A stretch of 64,000 nucleotides of DNA from Fibrobacter sp. Lineage in GTDB: Bacteria > Fibrobacterota > Fibrobacteria > Fibrobacterales > Fibrobacteraceae. The notes beneath the pieces were generated by a model, which made no database searches, had not been told where the DNA came from, and saw nothing but the letters and a program-made list of their open reading frames with translations. The position numbers and the translations under genes were made by a program. This document shows, one piece after another, positions 49,737-58,381 of the stretch. Positions within the stretch are counted from its first letter, which is position 1; every line of letters starts with the position of its first letter. Location of the stretch: NCBI GenBank assembly GCA_017642335.1, contig JAGCPF010000009.1, positions 57,333 through 121,332 on the forward strand, in the 5' to 3' direction.

Positions 49737-50912
49737 ATGGCTTTTGATTGCATCAATCACGAATATTATTTACGGTCTGGCGACAAGATGCTGGCCCTGA
49801 TTCGCAGGATTTTCCATAAATATCCCGAATTCAGGCATGACTCGTTCAAGCATGTCGCCCGGCTCGCTCCGTTCATCCCGTTTTTGGGCGGAAGGCCGTC
49901 CAAGAGCAAGGTGCTCAAGAAGGTGGTGACGTTTGCGGACCATAGCAATTCCATTTACATGAGCGCTCCGATTATCCTTGCTGCCGGAGCGAACAAGACG
50001 GCAAATCGCATCAAGGACTATGCGAACGTCGGGTTTGGCGGCATTACCGTGGGCACGGCGACGCGCCATTTCCGCGAAGGGAACACACACCGCCCGAGAA
50101 TCGGTTTTCTGGAAAACGACCGCGCTATTTACAACAGCATGGGTCTGAACAACGAGGGCGTGGACGTTATCGCCAAGCGGGTCGATTCCCAACTGGTGGC
50201 GGCGCACAAGGTGGGGCTCAGCGTGGGTATTTCTGTCGCAGAGACTCCGGGCATCACCGACGAGCAGGAAAAGCTCAAGGACATCCTCGAAAGTTTCTCC
50301 ATTGCCTACAAGGCGGGCGATTATATAGAAATTAACGTCAGCTGCCCCAATACCGGCGAGAACCGTGTGGATTTGGACATGAGCTTCTCCGAGAAATTGT
50401 TCGGCGAAATCATGAAATTCCGCAATGGTCAAGGGCTGCGCAAGGCCGTGTACGCCAAGCTGAGCCCGGACATGTCGGAACGCCACTTGATGGCGATTAT
50501 GGACATGCTCGTGCGTACTGGGGTGAACGGTGTCGTTATCGGCAACACTTACCCGACGGCGAAGATCAGCGAACTCGGGACCCAGACAAAGCGCGAAGAT
50601 TTGCACCCGTTGCGTGCCGATGGCGATTGTGGCGGGCTCTCGGGCCGTCCTCTTTACGAGAACATGGTCTGGAACGTGAAGTTTATCCGCGAGCACTACC
50701 CGCAGATGAGCGTGATCGCTTGCGGCGGCATCGACAGCGGTTACAAGATTTTCGACCTGCTCAAGATGGGCGTTGATGCAGTCCAGTGCTATTCCGTGGT
50801 CGCGTTCCGCTGGATGGCAGCACATGCGATGCGCCTTGAACTCGAAGATGCCTTACTTTCCGAAGGCTACTGCTCCATTGCTGAATTTGATGACCGTAAT
50901 CCAAAGAAATGA
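49737..50912 (+). CDS. pyrD: Dihydroorotate dehydrogenase
   Basis: A 391-residue FMN flavoenzyme of pyrimidine synthesis. APIILAAGANKTANRI, FGGITVGTATRHFREGN, INVSCPNTGENRVDL, AKLSPDMSE and GGIDSGYKIFDLLKMGVDAVQCYS cover the FMN barrel. The quinone-linked class 2 usually has Ser in NxSSPNT; here it reads NVSCPNT, so class assignment is uncertain. The N-terminus has an amphipathic region but no membrane helix. The ATG is 7 nt after a TAATTT box, compatible with a leaderless start. The next gene overlaps in ATGA. Confidence 0.85.
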   Translation: MAFDCINHEYYLRSGDKMLALIRRIFHKYPEFRHDSFKHVARLAPFIPFLGGRPSKSKVLKKVVTFADHSNSIYMSAPIILAAGANKTANRIKDYANVGFGGITVGTATRHFREGNTHRPRIGFLENDRAIYNSMGLNNEGVDVIAKRVDSQLVAAHKVGLSVGISVAETPGITDEQEKLKDILESFSIAYKAGDYIEINVSCPNTGENRVDLDMSFSEKLFGEIMKFRNGQGLRKAVYAKLSPDMSERHLMAIMDMLVRTGVNGVVIGNTYPTAKISELGTQTKREDLHPLRADGDCGGLSGRPLYENMVWNVKFIREHYPQMSVIACGGIDSGYKIFDLLKMGVDAVQCYSVVAFRWMAAHAMRLELEDALLSEGYCSIAEFDDRNPKK

Positions 50913-51472
50913 AACTCGTTCGAAACATAGTTGTTGTACTTTTGTTGCTGGCCTGTTCAGGTTTTGCTTCGTTTTTCCTTGATAATCCCGTAGAGAATAA
51001 AACTCCGACTCGTGAACTTCCCACGTGGCGCTTCGGTGGTACCTTTTCTCCAGCCTTCTACTTGAATTCGTTTGGCTTTGGAGCGTCGGTTGCCACGGAG
51101 TACAGGCTTCACAAGAACCATTCGTTGGACCTGTTCGTCGGCTCGATTTTTACACAGCCGCTTTACGAGGCTGGAATTGACTGGAGATTCTTTTTCACGG
51201 GCGACTTGATGACCTCCCACAGCGATGACTTCATTTTGCTGGGCGCATCACTTTTGGCCTTTGAAAGTTTCGATGAGTATTATTTTCCGCCACGTGTTTC
51301 TGTGGGCTACGGCCGCGACATGCTCTTTTTTGACAAGGCGAATTTTCTTTGCCGTCTCGCATTCCGTTTGACTTATCTCTTCGGGGAACCGATTCCGGAG
51401 AAGGACGCCGAACTGATGACGAGAAGTGCTAATTTCGTGGCGTACCTTGATTTTTCGATTTATTTCTTCTAG
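50909..51472 (+). CDS. Hypothetical outer-membrane protein
   Basis: A 187-residue protein with a signal peptide (MKLVRNIVVVLLLLACSGFASF). Alternating strands (FGFGASVATEYRL, HSLDLFVGSIF, FLCRLAFRLTYLF) and the terminal FSIYFF suit a small beta-barrel. It is translationally coupled to pyrD by an ATGA overlap and followed by the PDZ-thioredoxin gene after 12 nt. The Cys in LLLLACSG could be a lipobox, but the barrel-like end argues for a soluble signal. Confidence 0.55.
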   Translation: MKLVRNIVVVLLLLACSGFASFFLDNPVENKTPTRELPTWRFGGTFSPAFYLNSFGFGASVATEYRLHKNHSLDLFVGSIFTQPLYEAGIDWRFFFTGDLMTSHSDDFILLGASLLAFESFDEYYFPPRVSVGYGRDMLFFDKANFLCRLAFRLTYLFGEPIPEKDAELMTRSANFVAYLDFSIYFF

Positions 51473-51484
51473 GTTTATTGCAAG

Positions 51485-52258
51485 ATGAATAGTTTATTTA
51501 AAATATCCGTTGCGGCATTGACTCTTTCGGGTGCGTGCGTTGCCGCCCCTTGGCTTGGTGTTTCGTTTAAGAAAGCTCAGTACGAGAACCATCTGGCTCT
51601 CGCCGTGAAGGGCGTGCATCCGAATTCGGGCTGCTTTGCGATTGGCCTTGCTGCTGGCGATACGATTATTGGTATCGACGGAAAGAAACTGGAATCGGTG
51701 GCCCAATTGCAGGACATTGTTTCCAAGGGCAAGGCTGGGCAGAAAATGTCTGTCGAATATATCCACGAGGGCAAGCGTGTCAAGAAAGACGCAAAACTCA
51801 CCGAGAGGCCCGACGATATCAGCAGCCTGACGGGTTCGGCTATTGGAAGCAAAATAGCCGAGTTCGGCAAGAACTTTTACCAGAACGGTGAAAAACGGCA
51901 GGCTAAGCCCAAGGCGACCTTGCTCGACTTTTGGGCTACGTGGTGTGGTCCGTGCCGTAAGACGCTGCCGGTGCTTGCGAGCGTGTATAACAAGTATGCT
52001 TCGAAGGGGCTTGAAGTTATCGGTGTCGCGAACGAATCCGTGAGCGTGCTGAACCAGTTCTACAATACGCAGCATGCTTCGCCCTATCCGCTGTACCGAG
52101 ATGCGGACCAGAGCCTGTGGCGCCGTTACGGGATAAGTGCTGTCCCTACGCTGATGCTGCTCGATGGCGACGGCTATATCAAGCGCGTCTGGAGCGGGGC
52201 CCCGAGCGAGGCAATGGTTGAAAAACTCGTTCTGGAAATCCTGAACGAAAAACCATAA
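51485..52258 (+). CDS. Exported PDZ-thioredoxin fusion (TlpA-like)
   Basis: A 257-residue periplasmic protein: signal peptide (MNSLFKISVAALTLSGACVA), a PDZ domain (about 22-108, with LGVSFKK, GLAAGDTIIGIDGKKLESV) and a thioredoxin domain (about 140-257). The active site is WCGPC with Cys 154 and 157, followed by the cis-Pro motif AVPTLMLLDGDG. PDZ plus TlpA-type thioredoxin in one chain is unusual; it could deliver reductant to a protein held by the PDZ. It may be co-transcribed with pyrD and the outer-membrane protein. Confidence 0.85.
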   Translation: MNSLFKISVAALTLSGACVAAPWLGVSFKKAQYENHLALAVKGVHPNSGCFAIGLAAGDTIIGIDGKKLESVAQLQDIVSKGKAGQKMSVEYIHEGKRVKKDAKLTERPDDISSLTGSAIGSKIAEFGKNFYQNGEKRQAKPKATLLDFWATWCGPCRKTLPVLASVYNKYASKGLEVIGVANESVSVLNQFYNTQHASPYPLYRDADQSLWRRYGISAVPTLMLLDGDGYIKRVWSGAPSEAMVEKLVLEILNEKP

Positions 52259-52271
52259 AAAGTATGGAAAC

Positions 52272-52306
52272 TAAAAAAAGAGGCTCGGGATGTTGTCCGG
52301 AGCCTC
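52272..52306 (-). terminator. Terminator of the small lipoprotein gene
   Basis: A 7-bp stem (GAGGCTC at 52280-52286, GAGCCTC at 52300-52306) followed on the minus strand by seven T (52273-52279). Confidence 0.7.
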
Positions 52307-52322
52307 CTGAAGGGAAATCCCT

Positions 52323-52679
52323 TTATTCCTGAGCAGCGCCCTGCTGGCCGGCGAGGATTTCGTCGTACTTCTGCTTCGAGATGCGGGCGTAGCCGGTAAC
52401 AATGCCGCTGAAGGTGTAGTAGGCGGAGTCGCCCTTGACTGCCATCTTGTATTCCATGTCCAGCGAGTTCTTGCCGCGGAGCGTGTCGTCGATGACATTG
52501 GCGCTCAGATCGCCATTGATGTTGCGGATGGTGTAATCCATTCCGTTTTCAGTGAAGACTTCGAAGACCATGTTGGCTTCACCCTGCCAGTAGCCGATGA
52601 AATTGGGCTGTTCCTTGCTGCAGGCGAAGAACATGATAGACAAAAGAAGGAGTGCGAGAATAATGATTTTCTGTTTCAT
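52323..52679 (-). CDS. Small lipoprotein
   Basis: A 118-residue protein: MKQKIIILALLLLSIMFFACSKEQ is a lipoprotein signal (FFACS). The mature part (FIGYWQGEANMVFEVFTENG, and so on) is a single small beta-rich domain of unknown role; the WxGxA start resembles lipocalin-like folds, weakly. The ATG at 52679 lies 6 nt after a TATTTT box and has no ribosome site. A TTG at 52703 would add eight non-signal residues. Confidence 0.6.
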   Translation of the reverse strand: MKQKIIILALLLLSIMFFACSKEQPNFIGYWQGEANMVFEVFTENGMDYTIRNINGDLSANVIDDTLRGKNSLDMEYKMAVKGDSAYYTFSGIVTGYARISKQKYDEILAGQQGAAQE

Positions 52680-52710
52680 GTCTATAAAATAGTTATTTTT
52701 CAAATTGAAA

Positions 52711-53235
52711 ATGAAATATTTATACCTCTTGGCTCCGATTCTTGCATTTTTTGCAATTATTGCTGTATATTTTCTTATACAAACGAATCGACGGCCTATT
52801 CCGCACTACGAACCCAAGGAGTTCGTCTTTGACGCCGAGGAATATTTGCGTCAGCTCAAGATGCAGCACAAGCCTTTGGATTCGAGCGGTGTGCACCGGT
52901 TGTTATTGAAACGGACCCGCCAGAAGGTGGGTGTCTATCTCGAAAGCCTTGAGCCGGCTTTGGATACCATCGGGCTAGAAATTGTCAACGTATACCATTC
53001 GGTGATGGGTTTCGACTACGTCCCCGTCATTACTAGCGGGAATGATTGGCCTTACCATGCGCGGAAGTCAAAGCATTACGAGAACAAGGCCATCGACTTT
53101 CGAATCAAATTCCTGCTGAATGAGGAAAAGAAGAGTATCGTCGACTTGGCGACTAAAAAGCTCGAAGGCCGTGCCCGCGTCATCTGGGAAAAAGGCCCCA
53201 TGGAGCACCTGCACGTGGAGCTGTTAGAGCCGTGA
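52711..53235 (+). CDS. M15-like zinc peptidase domain protein, membrane-anchored
   Basis: A 174-residue protein with an N-terminal anchor (LLAPILAFFAIIAVYFLI). The C-terminal half has HYENKAIDFRI and MEHLHVELL, which match the His-Asp-His zinc motif of M15/VanY-type D,D-carboxypeptidases, preceded by VPVITSGNDWPYHA. This would make it a periplasmic peptidoglycan peptidase. It is divergent from the small lipoprotein with only 31 nt between starts. The ATG at 52711 is preferred over the TTG at 52705. Confidence 0.6.
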   Translation: MKYLYLLAPILAFFAIIAVYFLIQTNRRPIPHYEPKEFVFDAEEYLRQLKMQHKPLDSSGVHRLLLKRTRQKVGVYLESLEPALDTIGLEIVNVYHSVMGFDYVPVITSGNDWPYHARKSKHYENKAIDFRIKFLLNEEKKSIVDLATKKLEGRARVIWEKGPMEHLHVELLEP

Positions 53236-53241
53236 GTTCAC

Positions 53242-54498
53242 TTACTTACAGCAACGGAACCCAACACTCGGGTACTGGTTCTGCGGGTAGAAACTGAACT
53301 TGCTTTCTCCGCAATGGCTTCCGTTGTTCGTATTCCATGCACCACCGGCCACCAGGTACTTGTCCGGGTGCTGCTTGTGCGTGGTGGACGTCCATTCCCA
53401 GAGGTTGCCGTTCATGTCGTACATGCCCCACCAGCTGCGGCACTGTTCTTTGCGACCGCTGCGCTTGGCTGTGTTCGTGTTGGTGTTGCACTTGCTCGGT
53501 TTGTAGGCGTCGCCGTAAGAATAGCGCGTCTTGTCTTTACCGCGGCAGGCGGCCTGCCATTCGTCCAGCGAGCAGAGGTGCTTGCCTTCCTTTTCGCAGA
53601 GGGCTGCGGCTTCTTCACGGCTGACCATGTCCTTCGGGTTCTCGTCGGCGACGTTCGGGTATTCGTAAGCGTCCACGCAGACGGTCTTGCCGCCGACGGG
53701 CACGGGGTAGGCGTTCTTGCCGCAGATGTTGTCCGAGGCCATGTCGTACTTGGCTTCTTCCCACTTGGTGCGGTTGCCGACGGAGTCCTCGGCCTGGAAG
53801 AATACGCTGCCGGTCTTGTTGTAGTCCACGGCCTTGCTTGCATCGACGGGGTGCAGCGTGTCACCGACGGAGAGGTATGTCTTGCACTTGATTTCGTCGC
53901 ACTTGACCTTCAACTTGATGGGATCGTAGTACCTACCGGCGGGCGGTACGATTTCTGCGTTCGGTGGAATCTGGTCGGCGGCGCGGATGCTGTCCTGGAT
54001 GCGCTTTTTCTCGAGGGAGTCCTGACGGGCTTTTTCGAGGGCGGCAAGCGAGTCGGCTATACGGGCGAGGCTATCGGCGCGGGCCTTTTCAAGAGCGGCG
54101 AGAGAGTCCTGGATATGCTTGAGGCTGTCGCGCACATGGCGCAGGCTGTCCCAGTTGGTATTTCCCTTGAGCGCGGCGAGGGAGTCGGCGATGCGGATGC
54201 TGTCCGCGATACGGGCGGCTTCGGCCTGGGCGATGCTGTCGGCGATGCGCTTGGCGTTGAGGACGCTGTCGTTATACATTTCCAGAGCGCGGAGGCTGTC
54301 CAGAATGAACTTCTGGCGTGCTTCTTCCTCGGTCTCCTGCTGCCTGCGCAGCGCGTCCTGCTTCATCTTTTCTAGGTGGCATTGCACAATAAAAAGGCAG
54401 AGCAGCAAAAGGAACATCAATATGAGAATGACAAGGTTCTTCTTCTTGCGGCTTTTTTTCTGCTGTTCGTTAACGTCGGAATGCTCTTCGTTCTTCAC
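53242..54498 (-). CDS. Membrane-anchored FGE/SUMF1-domain protein with coiled coil
   Basis: A 418-residue protein. A short cytoplasmic Lys-rich start precedes a membrane helix (LVILILMFLLLLCLFIVQC). Residues ~45-190 form a long coiled coil with repeated ADSLA/RIADSI units. A small strand-rich domain (about 195-265, KVKCDEIKCKTYLSVGD) follows, then a formylglycine-enzyme-like fold: GKTVCVDAYEYPN, VSREEAAALCEKEGKHLCSLDEWQAAC, WWGMYDMNGNLWEWTS, GGAWN and VGFRCCK. Such folds often bind sugars or peptides rather than act as enzymes. It may follow cdaA (23-nt gap) in the same transcript. Confidence 0.75.
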   Translation of the reverse strand: MKNEEHSDVNEQQKKSRKKKNLVILILMFLLLLCLFIVQCHLEKMKQDALRRQQETEEEARQKFILDSLRALEMYNDSVLNAKRIADSIAQAEAARIADSIRIADSLAALKGNTNWDSLRHVRDSLKHIQDSLAALEKARADSLARIADSLAALEKARQDSLEKKRIQDSIRAADQIPPNAEIVPPAGRYYDPIKLKVKCDEIKCKTYLSVGDTLHPVDASKAVDYNKTGSVFFQAEDSVGNRTKWEEAKYDMASDNICGKNAYPVPVGGKTVCVDAYEYPNVADENPKDMVSREEAAALCEKEGKHLCSLDEWQAACRGKDKTRYSYGDAYKPSKCNTNTNTAKRSGRKEQCRSWWGMYDMNGNLWEWTSTTHKQHPDKYLVAGGAWNTNNGSHCGESKFSFYPQNQYPSVGFRCCK

Positions 54499-54521
54499 AA
54501 TACGGGTTCCATGTTAAAAGT

Positions 54522-55343
54522 TTAGTTGTCTTCGAGGTTGGAAATCTTGTTCACATCGAATAGATCTTTCCAGTGACGCTTGATTTCGGCTTCCACTTCC
54601 TTGATGGAAAGCTTGCGGCGCAGAGTGTTGCGGTAGGCGATGGAAATGCCACCGGTTTCCTCGGATACGACGATGACAATGGCGTCGCATTCTGCGGCAA
54701 GAGCCTTCGCTGCACGGTGACGCATACCGTAACCGGCATCGCCCTCGGCATTGCCTGTGGGCATGGGGAGGATACATCCGGCTGCGACGATGCATTCGCT
54801 GTTCAAGATGACGGCACCGTCGTGCAAGGCGGAATTGGGGAAGAATAGCGAGCGCAGCAGTCTGGAACTGATTTTGGCGTTGAGGATTTCGCCGGTCTCT
54901 TCGTAGTTGCGGAGGCCGACTCGCTTTTCAAGGACAATCAGGGCGCCGAACTTGTTCTTGGCTAAATCCTGGACGGCGCTGCAGATGGCTTCGGTCACGC
55001 CGTCAAGGCCACTGCTGTGGAAAAAGATACTGCGGAGGTTCGCTTGGCTCACAGATTGGCCGATTCGCGTGAGGGCGCTTCGGATTTCGGGCTGGAACAG
55101 GATGACGACCGCGACGATACCCATGGTCGCGAGGTTACTCAGCAACCACACCAAGGTGTTGAGTTCCCACCACTGGGCCAGAAGCCAGGCGAGGATGAGC
55201 AGGAGGCCGCCGAAAATCATCTGTACGGCGCGAGTCCCGCGGAACAGGAGGAATACGTAATACAAAATGATGGTAATAAGGAGAATATCCAGGATATCCG
55301 CCATGCGAACGTCGATGATGTCGAACAGCTTAAATAGAACCAT
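54522..55343 (-). CDS. cdaA: Diadenylate cyclase CdaA
   Basis: A 273-residue membrane enzyme that makes cyclic di-AMP from ATP. Three membrane helices cover residues ~15-85; the DAC domain follows with DGA at 175-177 (LHDGAVIL) and RHR at 208-210 (GMRHRAA), both intact. The start MVLFKLFDIIDVRMADILDI matches known CdaA N-termini and overlaps folP by 14 nt. No CdaR or GlmM gene is adjacent; instead the operon order is tilS-ftsH-folP-cdaA. Confidence 0.93.
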   Translation of the reverse strand: MVLFKLFDIIDVRMADILDILLITIILYYVFLLFRGTRAVQMIFGGLLLILAWLLAQWWELNTLVWLLSNLATMGIVAVVILFQPEIRSALTRIGQSVSQANLRSIFFHSSGLDGVTEAICSAVQDLAKNKFGALIVLEKRVGLRNYEETGEILNAKISSRLLRSLFFPNSALHDGAVILNSECIVAAGCILPMPTGNAEGDAGYGMRHRAAKALAAECDAIVIVVSEETGGISIAYRNTLRRKLSIKEVEAEIKRHWKDLFDVNKISNLEDN

Positions 55344-56244
55344 CGCTTTGCAGCGCCTCCAGGTAGAGCATGGACTCCTTGGCCTCGAGCACGTCGTGCA
55401 CACGTATGATGCTCGCTCCGCCCAGGGCGGCGACGATTCCCGCCGTGACGGTCGGGATCAGACGGTCGCTCTTTTCGAGGCCACTCATTTTACCAATATA
55501 AGATTTTCGAGATGTGCCGACCAGTACGGGATAGCCATCATCGAGAAAATTTTCTACGGATTTCATCAGGTCAATGTTGTCCTGAACCGTTTTTCCGAAT
55601 CCGATGCCCGGATCGAGGCAGATTTTTTCCTTTTTCACGCCCAGCGCCATCAGCTTTTCGGCTTGGATGAGCAGTTCCTCGCGGACTTCCTGCACCACAT
55701 TGTTGTAGGGCTTGAAGTCCTGCTGCATCTTGCCGAAGCTCCCGCGCATGTGGTTCAGCACGACGGAGGCTCCCGTGTCGGCGACGGCGGCGGGCATGTC
55801 GGGGTCCATGGTGCAGGCGCTGATGTCGTTGATGATATGCGCGCCGAGCCGCATGCATTCGCGGGCGACCTTGGCTTTCACCGTGTCGACGGAAATGTAG
55901 AACTTGCGGTTCCCCGGATTGTCCAGGTCTTCGGAAATGTTCGAAAGCTGTGCGAGTGCCTCGACGACGGGGCAGACGCGGTCCAGTTCTTCCTGTTCGC
56001 TGACAGGCTCGCTTCCCGGGCGGCTGCTCTCGCCGCCGATATCGAGGATGTCGGCCCCGTGCTGTAACAATCCCACGGCGTGTTCGTATGCCTGTTCCGG
56101 CGTGTTGTGCTTGCCTCCGTCAAAAAAGCTGTCGGGCGTGACGTTGACAATCCCCATGATAAGCGGGGACGGGCGGCAGGGGAGCACTTCGTTTCCGATC
56201 TGCCAGGCGATGGCGCGTGACTTGTCAAGAACAGGAAATAGCAT
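55330..56244 (-). CDS. folP: Dihydropteroate synthase
   Basis: A 304-residue folate-pathway enzyme and sulfonamide target. IMGIVNVTPDSFFDGG, ADILDIGGESSRPGSEPVSEQEE, INDISACTMDP, VLNHMRGSF, CLDPGIGFGKT and PVLVGTSRKSYIG are the expected pterin and pABA sites, all intact. It lies 16 nt after ftsH and overlaps cdaA by 14 nt. Confidence 0.95.
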   Translation of the reverse strand: MLFPVLDKSRAIAWQIGNEVLPCRPSPLIMGIVNVTPDSFFDGGKHNTPEQAYEHAVGLLQHGADILDIGGESSRPGSEPVSEQEELDRVCPVVEALAQLSNISEDLDNPGNRKFYISVDTVKAKVARECMRLGAHIINDISACTMDPDMPAAVADTGASVVLNHMRGSFGKMQQDFKPYNNVVQEVREELLIQAEKLMALGVKKEKICLDPGIGFGKTVQDNIDLMKSVENFLDDGYPVLVGTSRKSYIGKMSGLEKSDRLIPTVTAGIVAALGGASIIRVHDVLEAKESMLYLEALQSDGSI

Positions 56245-56260
56245 AGGAACGAAAAACTTG

Positions 56261-58381
56261 TTAGTGCTCGGTATTGTTGATGGAATTGGTGGCCGTTTCG
56301 TTTCCGGTCGCGGGCTTGGGTTGCACTTCGCTAACGGGCGCGTCGGCTATGGGAGCCACGGGCGGCTGCTTTCCCGGGTCGGGCGGGGGAGTTTCCTCGC
56401 GCTTCTTTTTCTCGGCGAGTTCTTCCATGGCCTGGTACTGGCGGCTCTTCTTGGTGCCGGTGAGCTTTTCGCCCGCCATGACCTTGTCGATTTCTTCGCG
56501 GTCGAGCACTTCGAATTCGAACAGCGCTTCGGCGAGGTCGATGAGCTTGTCCTTGTTCTCTTCGAGGAGCTTGCGTGCGGCCTGGTCCATGCGCTTGATG
56601 AGGCTGTTGATGGCGTCGTCGATCATCTCGGCCATCTTTTCGGACATTTCCTTGGGCTTGCTGATTTCGCGGCCGAGGAAGATTTCTCCGTCGTTACGGC
56701 TGTAGCATACCGGGCCGATGTTGTCGTCGAATCCCCATTCGGTGACCATCTTGCGGGCGAGCTCGGTGGCGCGCTGGATGTCGTTGCTGGCGCCCGTGCT
56801 CTGGTGGTTGAAGAAGATGAGTTCGGCGAGACGGCCCGCCATCATGATCATGATGCGTTCTTCGGCGTATTCGCGGCTGTAGCTTACCTGGTCGCGCTCG
56901 GGCAGGCTCATGGTCACGCCGAGGGCGCGGCCGCGCGGGATAATCGTAATCTTGTGGAGCGGGTCGGAATGCTTGCACAAAAGCGTCATGAGGGCGTGGC
57001 CCGCTTCGTGGTAGGCCGTGTGGCGCTTTTCTTCGTCGGTCATCAGGAGGGTGCGGCGTTCGGCGCCCATGCTGAGCTTGTCGCGCGCTTCCTCGAAGTC
57101 GAGCATCGTCACTTTCTTGTTGTTGAAGCGTGCGGCGAGGAGTGCGGCTTCGTTCACGAGGTTCTCGAGGTCGGCACCGGCAAGTCCCGGCGTGCCCTTC
57201 GCGATGGCCGAAACGTCTACGTCCTTGTCCAGCGGAACCTTTCTCTTTTTCAGGTGTACTTTCAAAATCTCTTCGCGGCCCTTCAGGTCGGGCAGCCCGA
57301 CCACGATTTGCCTGTCGAAACGTCCCGGACGCAGCAAAGCCTTGTCGAGCACGTCGGGGCGGTTGGTGGCTGCAATCAGGATGACGCCTTCGTTTGCAGC
57401 GAAACCGTCCATTTCCACGAGCAACTGGTTGAGCGTCTGTTCGCGTTCGTCGTGCCCGCCACCGAGGCCTGCGCCACGCTGGCGACCCACCGCGTCAATT
57501 TCGTCGATGAATAAAATACAGGGAGCGTTCTTCTTGCCCGTCTCGAAGAGGTCGCGCACGCGGCTTGCGCCCACGCCAACGAACATCTCCACGAAGTCGG
57601 AGCCCGACATGCTGAAGAACGGCACGCCAGCTTCGCCTGCGACTGCACGGGCAAGCAACGTCTTGCCGGTACCCGGAGGGCCGACAAGCAGCGCACCCTT
57701 CGGAATGCGTCCACCGAGTTCGTCGTACTTTTTCGGGTCCTTCAAAAATTCCACGAGTTCCTGCAAATCTTGCTTGGCCTCGTCGCAGCCGGCGACATCG
57801 CTGAACATGGTCTTTTTCTTGTTGTTGTTCAACTGCTTCACCTGGCTCTTGCCGAAACTGAACGGGTTCTTGCCGCCGCCGCCCATCTGCCTGCTCGTCA
57901 TAATCCAGAAGAAGGCGATGAGGAGAAGGACCGGGAGGAATGCGACCAGCGTGTCGATCCATGTTGTCGATTCGTGGATGACCTTGACCTTGACGCCCTT
58001 GTAGGTTTCCCATGCCGATGCCATCTCGTTCGTGACATCGAGCATGTGGGTCTTGAAGTGCTTCTTGTTCGGGACTTCGCTACCAGCCTTGGTAAAGCGG
58101 GCGATGGCGCTCTGTTGCTGCTTCGCTTCGGCGACTTCCATGTCGCTCATCATGCGGGTGCCCTCGACAATCACGCCGTCGGGAGTTCTTTGCAGCGAAA
58201 GTTCGGTAATGACCTTGGTGGAGTCGCCCATCATGGCGAGGAATTCCGTGCGCGTCATTTCTTCGTTGTTGTCGTTCGTCGCGAGCGGGAACATGACGAA
58301 GAGGAGCAAAATCATAATAATCAGGACGATGAAGTTCCTGTTCTTGAAGGGGGAGGTGGGCTTTCCCTGCATCTGGCTCAT
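56261..58381 (-). CDS. ftsH: ATP-dependent zinc metalloprotease FtsH
   Basis: A 706-residue membrane protease for misfolded membrane proteins and regulators. Two N-terminal membrane helices flank a periplasmic domain of ~130 residues; the AAA+ domain has GPPGTGKT and FIDEIDAVG, the SRH region has [20 protein letters not shown], and the protease domain has HEAGH. The C-terminus ends in a Pro/Ala/Thr-rich tail of ~60 residues ([20 protein letters not shown]) beyond the usual end. The start at 58381 overlaps tilS in ATGA and follows AAAAGG. Confidence 0.95.
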   Translation of the reverse strand: MSQMQGKPTSPFKNRNFIVLIIMILLLFVMFPLATNDNNEEMTRTEFLAMMGDSTKVITELSLQRTPDGVIVEGTRMMSDMEVAEAKQQQSAIARFTKAGSEVPNKKHFKTHMLDVTNEMASAWETYKGVKVKVIHESTTWIDTLVAFLPVLLLIAFFWIMTSRQMGGGGKNPFSFGKSQVKQLNNNKKKTMFSDVAGCDEAKQDLQELVEFLKDPKKYDELGGRIPKGALLVGPPGTGKTLLARAVAGEAGVPFFSMSGSDFVEMFVGVGASRVRDLFETGKKNAPCILFIDEIDAVGRQRGAGLGGGHDEREQTLNQLLVEMDGFAANEGVILIAATNRPDVLDKALLRPGRFDRQIVVGLPDLKGREEILKVHLKKRKVPLDKDVDVSAIAKGTPGLAGADLENLVNEAALLAARFNNKKVTMLDFEEARDKLSMGAERRTLLMTDEEKRHTAYHEAGHALMTLLCKHSDPLHKITIIPRGRALGVTMSLPERDQVSYSREYAEERIMIMMAGRLAELIFFNHQSTGASNDIQRATELARKMVTEWGFDDNIGPVCYSRNDGEIFLGREISKPKEMSEKMAEMIDDAINSLIKRMDQAARKLLEENKDKLIDLAEALFEFEVLDREEIDKVMAGEKLTGTKKSRQYQAMEELAEKKKREETPPPDPGKQPPVAPIADAPVSEVQPKPATGNETATNSINNTEH

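Noticed and set aside
55904..57514. Long plus-strand open frame opposite ftsH and folP
   Set aside because: Both opposite genes are unambiguous; the frame crosses two of them.
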